Assembly: GCA_017420455.1 (NCBI GenBank)
Contig: JAFOJB010000195.1
Coordinates: forward strand, 1 to 26,380
Origin: Blautia sp.
Lineage (GTDB): Bacteria; Bacillota; Clostridia; Lachnospirales; Lachnospiraceae
DNA: 26,380 nt
Direction: 5' to 3'
Position numbers and translations under genes: made by a program
Notes under the pieces: generated by a model
The model's database searches: none
Told to the model about the DNA's origin: nothing
Seen by the model: only the letters and a program-made list of their open reading frames with translations
Shown here: positions 1 to 6,400 of the stretch, piece by piece
Layout: every line of letters begins with the position of its first letter
Numbering within the stretch: the stretch's first letter is position 1

Positions 1-168
1 CTGTCCCCACCAGCTCTGGCAGATCTCCCCTCTGGCTGTCTTTGGGATGGCCGGTTCCAATACCTGCCCCTTCTTTTTCGCGCTGGTCGTACTCTGGCTG
101 GCCCTCCGGCGAAGCTCCTCGATCGTGGGCTGATCATAATTCGCCGTATTATTCCAGTATCTGCTCAT
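1..168 (-). CDS. SWIM zinc-finger protein, N-terminal fragment (runs off the left edge)
   Basis: An ATG at 168 opens a frame that stays open for 56 codons to the window edge, beginning MSRYWNNTANYDQPTIEELR and ending in GEICQSWWGQ. This matches the usual start of bacterial SWIM zinc-finger proteins, which begin with an aromatic-rich stretch, a 'P-T-x-E-E-R/L-R-R' helix, a Lys-rich linker and a 'W-G' block. The zinc-binding CxCx(n)CxH motif itself would lie outside the window. A GGAGG sits 8 bases before the ATG, inside the end of the SNF2 gene, and only three bases separate that gene's TGA from this ATG, so the two are almost certainly co-transcribed and translationally coupled. SWIM proteins next to SNF2 helicases are a recurrent bacterial arrangement and the SWIM part is thought to help bind DNA or protein. 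The assignment rests on N-terminal resemblance and context only. Confidence 0.6.
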   Translation of the reverse strand, partial: MSRYWNNTANYDQPTIEELRRRASQSTTSAKKKGQVLEPAIPKTARGEICQSWWGQ

Positions 169-171
169 CCA

Positions 172-2793
172 TCACACCTCCAGTCTCATCAGGTTCAGGA
201 TCTCGGAATCGCCAAGCTCTGTGATCCAGCTTTCGCCGCCGGAGCCGATGACATTCTCTGCAAGCTCCTTTTTACTGTTGATCATGGCGTCGATCTTCTC
301 TTCGATGGTTCCCTCGCAAACCAGCTTGTGCACCATGACGTTCTTCTGCTGCCCGATCCGGAAAGCCCGGTCCGTCGCCTGATTTTCCACCGCCGGATTC
401 CACCAGCGGTCAAAATGGATCACATGATTGGCGCTGGTCAGGTTCAGGCCGGTTCCTCCCGCCTTCAGGGAAAGGATCATAAACGGAATATATTCCTCCC
501 CGTTGAACTGTTCCACCATCTCGGCGCGTTTTTTCACCCGGGTGCCGCCGTGAAGGACAAGCCCCTTCCGTCCGAACACCGTTTCCAGATATCGTTCCAG
601 GTATCCGCAGATTTCGCGGTACTGGGTGAAGATCAGGACCCGTTCCCGTTTCTCATAAATCGTCTCGCAGATTTCACGGAGCATGGCAAACTTGCCGCTC
701 TCCTCCGGTGCGAAGGCTTCCTGGCCCAGGAACTGGTCCGGATGATTGCAGATCTGCTTCAGCTTCGTGATGGTTGCCAGCACCAGTCCGCGGCGGGCCA
801 TCCCGTCCACTTCCTGCAGGATCTTTTCCAGCTCCGCAACCTGTTTCCGGTAGAGGACGATCTGTTTCTTGCTCATGGGGACATAATCGATCTGTTCCAG
901 TTTTTCCGGAAGATCCGCGATAATGGACTTGTCCGTCTTGAGCCTTCGCAGGATAAAGGGAGAAACCATGCTTTTCAGCTTCTGATATCCCTCGCTGTTC
1001 TTTTCCAGCTTCTTTGCGAAATCCCGGAACTCCGTGGAGGATCCGAGAAGCCCTTTGTTCAGGAAATCGAAAAGGGACCAGAGGTTCGCCAGTTCATTCT
1101 CAATTGGCGTACCTGTCATGGCGATCCGCTGATGGGCCTGCAGCTTTTTAATGCTCCTGGTCTGCTGTGTTCCCGGGTTTTTGATGGCCTGGGCCTCGTC
1201 CAGGACGACACAGGTCCACTCCTGCTCCTGCAGCGCCTTGATCCGGGCGATCATGCCATAGGTAGTGATCGTCAGGAATACCGGCGTTTTCTCCAGGATC
1301 TCCGTCAGTGCAGGTACGCCCGCCCCATGGAGAATGACAAAGGGCAGCGAAGGCGTGAATTTCTGTGCTTCCTTTTCCCAGTTTCCGAGAAGGGAAGCCG
1401 GCACCACAAGCAGCACACGGCTGTCCTTGTTTTCCGCATACAGCTCCGAGAGGAAGGAAAGCATCTGCAGGGTTTTGCCAAGGCCCATGTCGTCTGCCAG
1501 ACAGGCGCCGAAGCCCAGCTGGTGCATGTAATTCAGCCAGCCATAACCGGTCTTCTGATAAGGCCGGAGCGTGGCGTGTACCGTTTCCGGAACAGGAATC
1601 TCCTCTATGGAGGAAGGCTGGCGCAGCTTCTTTAGCAGCCCGCCGAGCCATGCGCCGTTGGAGATGATGGGGCCTACGTCAATATTGATTTTTTCGGAAA
1701 CCCCGGTCTGCATCCGGAGAGCTTCCAGGAGCGTCAGACTCCCCTGATATTTCTCCATGTCCCTGATCAGCTCTTTCAGCCGGGCATGGTCAACCTCCAC
1801 CCATTTTCCCTTCAGACGGGCAAGGCCTTCTGTCTGGGAAAGCAGCGTCTCAACGTCTTCCCTGGTAAGGAGAGTTCCATCCAGCGTAAGGGAAGGCCGC
1901 ATGGTGAGGATGGATTCGAACCCCATGAAGGAAGGCTTGTCATCTCCCAGGGAGACGGACATGCCAAGAAGCGCGGCGCGCTGTTTCCACCAGTTGGGAA
2001 CCCGGCACATAATTCCGCACTCCTCGATCTTCGGGATCTCCTTCAGCAGCTCGTATGCCTCTTCACTGGTCAGGCGAAGCGGATGGAACAGCTCTCCGGA
2101 CTGCGTGAAGAGGGCGATCAGGCGGGAAACCTCGGAAGCCTTGTTCAGGCAGGACAGAAGCTTTAAAAGCTTCTCTCTCTGATTCTTATATTCCACCAGA
2201 GCATAGGAAAGAGGCATATGCCTCACATGCCCTTCCTCGTCTTTCGTAGCGTAGGTCGCAAGGAAGGCAAAGGGGTGATCCTCTTCTTTGTTCTCTACCA
2301 GATGGAAAAAGATCCGTTCCGGCACCCGGAGCTGCTGGCTGCATTCCGTGAGGAACGTGGCCACAGTGCCGGAGTATCCGGAGATCTTTTTTCGGAACAC
2401 CTTCGTCAGTACCTGAAAATGATGCAGGATCCAGTCTCTGCCGATGTTTTCAGTCCCCAGCCCGAAGGGGACAGAATACAGAAGCCTCTGAATGGTTTCC
2501 TCGGAAGGGATCACCTCGGTCTGTTCCCTGCTCATCTCCAGGCCTGAAATGGATGTCAGTTCTCCAAAGAAACGCGAGGAAAAAAGATGAAGCCATTGGA
2601 AGGAAGGGGAAGCAGGCGCAGGCTTTTCCCCACATCCCAGAGAGAAAAAGGCTTCTTCCGGATCCTCCTGGAACTCTTTTTTCCATTTTCTGCTGAGTGG
2701 ATCTGCCTCCTGTTCCGGGCAGTCCACCCGGAATGAATCTGTTGTAAATATTACCTGTAAATAAGCCCTGTTTTCCGGGACTTCTGCAGCCAT
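172..2793 (-). CDS. SNF2-family DEAD/DEAH-type ATPase (bacterial Swi2/Snf2 helicase)
   Basis: The protein has 873 residues from the chosen start. The N-terminal ~380 residues have no motif I can name and fit the accessory region of bacterial SNF2 proteins. The helicase core is complete: LADDMGLGKT (Walker A, about residue 435), VVPASLLGNW, VLDEAQAIKN (DEAQ box, about 532), AMTGTPIEN (motif III), ILRRLKTDK, then the C-terminal lobe with LKAGGTGLNLTSANHVIHFD and the arginine-finger block DRAFRIGQ (about 811). Such enzymes use ATP to translocate on double-stranded DNA and remodel protein-DNA complexes. The cellular role of the bacterial branch is poorly known. The start is ATG 2793 because AGGAGG lies 6 bases upstream. 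A longer frame starting at TTG 2808 would read through that ribosome binding site. A SWIM-protein gene follows within three bases, and a promoter candidate lies at 2837-2865. Confidence 0.93.
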   Translation of the reverse strand: MAAEVPENRAYLQVIFTTDSFRVDCPEQEADPLSRKWKKEFQEDPEEAFFSLGCGEKPAPASPSFQWLHLFSSRFFGELTSISGLEMSREQTEVIPSEETIQRLLYSVPFGLGTENIGRDWILHHFQVLTKVFRKKISGYSGTVATFLTECSQQLRVPERIFFHLVENKEEDHPFAFLATYATKDEEGHVRHMPLSYALVEYKNQREKLLKLLSCLNKASEVSRLIALFTQSGELFHPLRLTSEEAYELLKEIPKIEECGIMCRVPNWWKQRAALLGMSVSLGDDKPSFMGFESILTMRPSLTLDGTLLTREDVETLLSQTEGLARLKGKWVEVDHARLKELIRDMEKYQGSLTLLEALRMQTGVSEKINIDVGPIISNGAWLGGLLKKLRQPSSIEEIPVPETVHATLRPYQKTGYGWLNYMHQLGFGACLADDMGLGKTLQMLSFLSELYAENKDSRVLLVVPASLLGNWEKEAQKFTPSLPFVILHGAGVPALTEILEKTPVFLTITTYGMIARIKALQEQEWTCVVLDEAQAIKNPGTQQTRSIKKLQAHQRIAMTGTPIENELANLWSLFDFLNKGLLGSSTEFRDFAKKLEKNSEGYQKLKSMVSPFILRRLKTDKSIIADLPEKLEQIDYVPMSKKQIVLYRKQVAELEKILQEVDGMARRGLVLATITKLKQICNHPDQFLGQEAFAPEESGKFAMLREICETIYEKRERVLIFTQYREICGYLERYLETVFGRKGLVLHGGTRVKKRAEMVEQFNGEEYIPFMILSLKAGGTGLNLTSANHVIHFDRWWNPAVENQATDRAFRIGQQKNVMVHKLVCEGTIEEKIDAMINSKKELAENVIGSGGESWITELGDSEILNLMRLEV

Positions 2794-2836
2794 ATAGAAC
2801 CTCCTCAAAACCCTGTCATTTTCCGACTATACCTGC

Positions 2837-2865
2837 ATCATACCAAAACGAAGGCAAAAGCGCAA
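2837..2865 (-). promoter_or_regulatory. Candidate sigma-A promoter for the SNF2 gene
   Basis: Read on the minus strand there is TTGCGC (2865-2860), exactly 17 bases, then TATGAT (2842-2837). The -10 box matches consensus at five of six bases and the -35 at four. Transcription would begin near 2830 and give a leader of about 37 bases before ATG 2793, which fits the AGGAGG at that start. This is a sequence-pattern call only. Confidence 0.5.
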
Positions 2866-2929
2866 TCCTGTCCATGAACAGTAACCCATTTTTCCTCTGT
2901 CTTGCCCATTCACGAATGATATGCTAGAA

Positions 2930-3057
2930 TTAAGGAAACGCTGATTAAAGCGTTTCCGGCGCGAAAATTGCAGGCACGAAGTGCCATTCCTATGCAATTT
3001 TCTGCGCATCCTCGCGGAGCGTTTAAGGAAACGCTGACTTAATCAGCATTTCCTTAA
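2930..3057. repeat. Structured intergenic element, copy 1
   Basis: The order of parts is: a 5' hairpin GGAAACGC/GCGTTTCC (2934-2941 with 2950-2957); a nested stem GAAAATTGCA/TGCAATTTTC (2963-2972 with 2993-3002) enclosing a short GGCAC-GAA-GTGCC hairpin (2973-2985) and an unpaired ATTCCTA; the palindrome TGCGCA (3003-3008); a small CTC/GAG hairpin (3011-3019); and a terminal hairpin TTAAGGAAA...TTTCCTTAA (3023-3031 with 3049-3057) extended by GCTGA/TCAGC. The two end hairpins share a near-identical direct repeat, TTAAGGAAACGCTGA-TTAA. A second element of the same design follows at 3127-3259. There is no coding potential. It could be a mobile palindromic repeat or a structured RNA. I cannot tell which, or which strand is active. 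Confidence 0.7.
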
Positions 3058-3126
3058 AAAACCCGGACCAGAGAAAATCTGAAACGGCAGCAAATTTTCC
3101 GCAGAAGAGCGTATGCCTGTTATGTG

Positions 3127-3259
3127 ACAATATCTGATTTATAATATATTGTAAGCCGCCGGATTTGCGCCGCTTTAAGCGGTATATTTCCTATGCAAAT
3201 CCGTGCGCAGCCTGCCGGAGGCTTATAGTAAACGGCAAATATTTTTGTCGTTTACTATA
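3127..3259. repeat. Structured intergenic element, copy 2 (same architecture as copy 1)
   Basis: It repeats the plan of 2930-3057 with different stem sequences: 5' hairpin ACAATAT/ATATTGT (3127-3133 with 3146-3152); nested stem GGATTTGC/GCAAATCC (3161-3168 with 3195-3202) around an inner CCGCT/AGCGG hairpin (3170-3174 with 3178-3182); TGCGCA (3204-3209); a GCCT/AGGC hairpin (3210-3222); and a terminal stem TATAGTAAACG/CGTTTACTATA (3224-3234 with 3249-3259) extended by GCAAA/TTTGT. The unpaired-to-stem junction TTCCTATGCAA (3188-3198) is identical to 2987-2997. The distances from it to TGCGCA (16) and from TGCGCA to the terminal stem (20) are the same in both copies. Confidence 0.7.
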
Positions 3260-3280
3260 AAAGTACTTCCCAGAGCAGAA

Positions 3281-3378
3281 GACGCAAGTCAAATGCCTGG
3301 CGGCCGCCGAATGGACAGGCAAGCCGGACCGCCGGACCTTTGCCTGCGGGAATAAACTGAAAGGGGGGAACTGCAAAG
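3281..3378 (+). promoter_or_regulatory. GC-rich leader with mutually exclusive stems upstream of the secreted-protein gene
   Basis: A GAC-GCAA-GTC tetraloop hairpin (3281-3290) is followed by TGCCTG (3294-3299), CAGGCA (3316-3321) and a second TGCCTG (3341-3346). The middle segment can pair with either flanking copy. The downstream pairing extends to CAGGCAA/TTGCCTG and encloses a CCGG-ACCG-CCGG hairpin (3324-3335). A third option pairs CTTTGC (3338-3343) with GCAAAG (3373-3378), which competes with the second. No U-run follows, and I recognise no known riboswitch class. A regulatory role in the leader of the downstream gene is inference. Confidence 0.3.
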
Positions 3379-3438
3379 TATTTCAAACATTAAGAATTCT
3401 GGGTATGTTTTCACGATACAGATTCAGTGTACATCAAC

Positions 3439-3459
3439 CTGGTGGTTCTTCACCACCAG
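3439..3459 (+). promoter_or_regulatory. Stem-loop immediately upstream of the ribosome binding site of the 1705-residue protein
   Basis: CTGGTGG (3439-3445) pairs perfectly with CCACCAG (3453-3459) across a seven-base loop. The AGGAGG ribosome binding site begins at 3464, only five bases after the stem. A stem this close to the ribosome binding site could stabilise the 5' end of the message or modulate initiation. It does not itself hide the AGGAGG. Confidence 0.4.
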
Positions 3460-3478
3460 CAACAGGAGGTAATGAAAA

Positions 3479-6400
3479 GTGTATAATTCAAAAACAGGTC
3501 GGATACTGGCAGTACTTCTGTCCTTTGCCCTGGTGCTCTGCAGTCCGGGTATGGCTGTTTATGCGCAGGAGCTATTAGGCACGGGAGATGCTGTTTTTGA
3601 AAATCCCGGAATGGATTTTCTTTCTGACGGATCAGAGGAAGCCGAAGGAACGGGAGAATATCCTGTGACAGAGGAGATTTCCCGTGCAGACAGTGGTTCT
3701 GAAGAAGCGATGCCTTTGCTGCAGCCGGAAGACGGGGAAAACACGACGGTCCTTCCCGCGGCGAAAACCGCTGATGAAAAAGAAGGTCTGCAGGGAAGCA
3801 AAGAGGAAATTCTCTCTTCTCCGGACGAGGAGCTGGCATCCGGAGAGCTTCCTCTTGTACAATCAGGTTCCACAGGAGAGCTGCTTTCTTCAGGAAGCGC
3901 ACAGCCGGGAACATATGTCATCCGGCTGGCGCCTGTCGGAAGATCCTGGGCAGAATTCTATGATCTTTATATCGACATAAGAGACGAGGAGCTCAACACT
4001 CTGTTTTATAAGGAATTCGGAAACGAGATAGAAGAAGACGAACATTGGGCTCCTAAGCACGTAACTGTTGTCCTTGACAAGGCTCCGGCAACCATCACGG
4101 TGGGGGCGTATTATAACCCCAACCGTAACACAAACGACCACTGGCAGACCGCGTTCTGTACTGCCCCCTTCGAGACCTGTTCCGACAGGCGGGCTGTCTG
4201 CGAATTCATCACCCTCCAGCAGGAGCTCACATTCTGTTATTATGATATAGAATCTCTTTCCGAGCCTCTTCGTTATCTTGACGAAAAGGGTATCGAGCGC
4301 GAACAGGCGGAATATTCTTCCATTGATGATTTTACATTCGGATCGGGCTGGTATGCAGTCCGCGGCTACCATGAATTAGGCGGGCCTGTGATCACCGGCG
4401 ATGTAAACATCGTCCTCTGCGATGACTCTACTCTGAGCTGCGAAGAGGGAATCACGGTTCTGAGGGGGGCAACCCTTACTATCTGGGCGCAGAAGGACTG
4501 CACAGGCCAGCTGATTGCCAAAGGAAACCGGGTTCCTGAAACCGGCATTACGATAGGCCATGTGGAAACAAACTACTATGGCAGTGCGGCGATCGGCGGA
4601 ATGGGCGGTTCAGCAGAATGCGGAAATATTGTCATCAACGGCGGCCATATTACGGCGATCGGCGGAGTCAACGGCGCAGGTATCGGAGGCGGACAGTACG
4701 AAAGCAGCGGCAATATCACCATCAACGGCGGCGCAGATGGCTCCAGAACCTATGTGACGGCCAGAGGCGGCGTCTATCAAGGCCGGAAGGAGGAAGCGTT
4801 ACCCTACGGCGGAGCAGGAATCGGCGGCGGCTTAAAAGGTGCGAGCGGCAGTATCGTCATCAATGGCGGCACGGTGGTCGCGGAAGGCGGTTATCAGGCT
4901 GCCGGTATCGGCGGCGGCCGGGACAGATCGAACGGTCCCATAACCATCAACGGCGGAATTGTCACCGCTACAGCCATAGATAAAGACTATAGGGGACTGA
5001 AAAACTGCGGAGCAGCCATCGGCGCCGGAGGAGGACCGCAGGGCGGAAAGATCTCCATCAACGGCGGTACTGTGGAAGCAAAAAGCTATGGATACGGTGC
5101 CGGGATCGGCGGATCCGTGAACAATAATGACGGCGGTGCCGGCGGTGAGATCGAGATCAATGGAAAATATACGAAGGTCATCGCAGGCAGCGTATACGGT
5201 GCCGGGATCGGCAGCGGCGGCGCCGATATAGGTGTCAACGCAGGAAAGGGAGCCAGCGGCGGAAACATCACAATCAATAACGGCCAGGTATATGCCATAT
5301 CCACAGGCGGCGGCGCCGGGATCGGCGGCGGAAATGACGGATCCGGCGGTAATATCACCATTAATGACGGTTACGTTGTGGCCACCGGCGGAACTTCGAA
5401 ATACATCTGGAGCGGAGACGCTACAGACGGAAAACCTGCAGGAGATGTAGATTCCTACATATCCGATATTTTTGACGGCTATTCTTATGGAAAGATCGCT
5501 GATCTTGTCATAGGGCTGATCTTTAACGGAGATTACAGCGGAGCCGGGATCGGCGGCGGAGACGACGCTTCCGGAGGAACGGTTACCATCAACGGAGGTA
5601 CCGTCATTGCAAAGGGCGGTAAAAACAGCTGCAGCGCAATAGGCTGGGGCGACGGCGGAAGCCATGCCGTGAATCTTCACATCTATGATACGGCCATGGT
5701 GACCTACGGCAGCCTGGAGGGGGATGATAAAGTTGCCCTGAAGGGTACCGTCCAGGGAATTGAGACCATGACGGTTGCGAAGGATTACACCTATGCGCTC
5801 ATCGAGCCATCCGACTGCTTCGTGGTTTTTGATGTAGACGGAAAATGCGAAGCCCCGGAAACGCAGATCGTGAAGAGCGGAAGCCTCGCCGAAAAGCCAT
5901 TCCCGGATCCTGCTGCGGAAGGGTATCATTTTGCAGGCTGGTATGGCGACAAGGAACATCAGAATCTCTTTGACTTTGAGAAACCGATCCGCAGCCTGCG
6001 GACCACTGTTTACGCGAAATGGATCCCGGTGTGTGATCTGACGGTCCGGAAGGTCTGGCCGGAAGGGCAGACACATCCGGAGGAGGTACGTCTTGCATGG
6101 ACAGATTCCGTCAATGATATTGTAAGAGAAAGCGGGACAACTGTTCTTTCCGAAGAAAACGGATATACCGCCTCTGTTCCGGTTACTCCGGAAAGCGTTC
6201 TGACGATTGCCGAGGATACAGTTCAGGGCTTTATCCCTGCAGAATGGAGGGTAGAGATTCCGGAGCAGGAGCTTTCTTTCCCGGTGGGAGAAAATACTGT
6301 CAGCGTTTCCGTGAATTTTGCCGATCTCGTGGTACAGGAGGATAATCCTTTCGAAGAAGACCTCGTATCCATGAATCTGGGAGCGCTTCTGGCACAGGAT

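Noticed and set aside
328..1635. Long plus-strand open frame opposite the SNF2 gene
   Set aside because: It has no ribosome binding site or recognisable protein features and lies wholly antisense to a gene with complete helicase motifs. Other long antisense frames (4832-6517 minus, 23480-24892 plus, 7238-8074 minus) were rejected for the same reason.
3281..3336. Resemblance to a cyclic-di-GMP-I (GEMM) riboswitch: GACGCAA and GGCAAGCCGGACCGCC
   Set aside because: The required upstream GGGCAAACC segment and its helix are missing, and GACGCAAGTC forms its own small tetraloop hairpin, so the core fold cannot be built.
3482..3487. TATAAT just after the start of the secreted-protein gene
   Set aside because: It lies inside the first codons, has no -35 partner at the right distance and would start transcription inside the gene.
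3530..3560. Possible lipoprotein signal (LVLC) at residues 18-21 of the 1705-residue protein
   Set aside because: The residue before Cys is Leu, not Gly/Ala/Ser, and a good type I cleavage site (AVYA) follows at residue 29.
4588..5650. Regularly repeated GGCGGC-type sequence that might be read as a CRISPR or tandem DNA repeat
   Set aside because: The spacing is irregular and the repetition is explained by in-frame GIGGG and INGG codons of a beta-helix protein.
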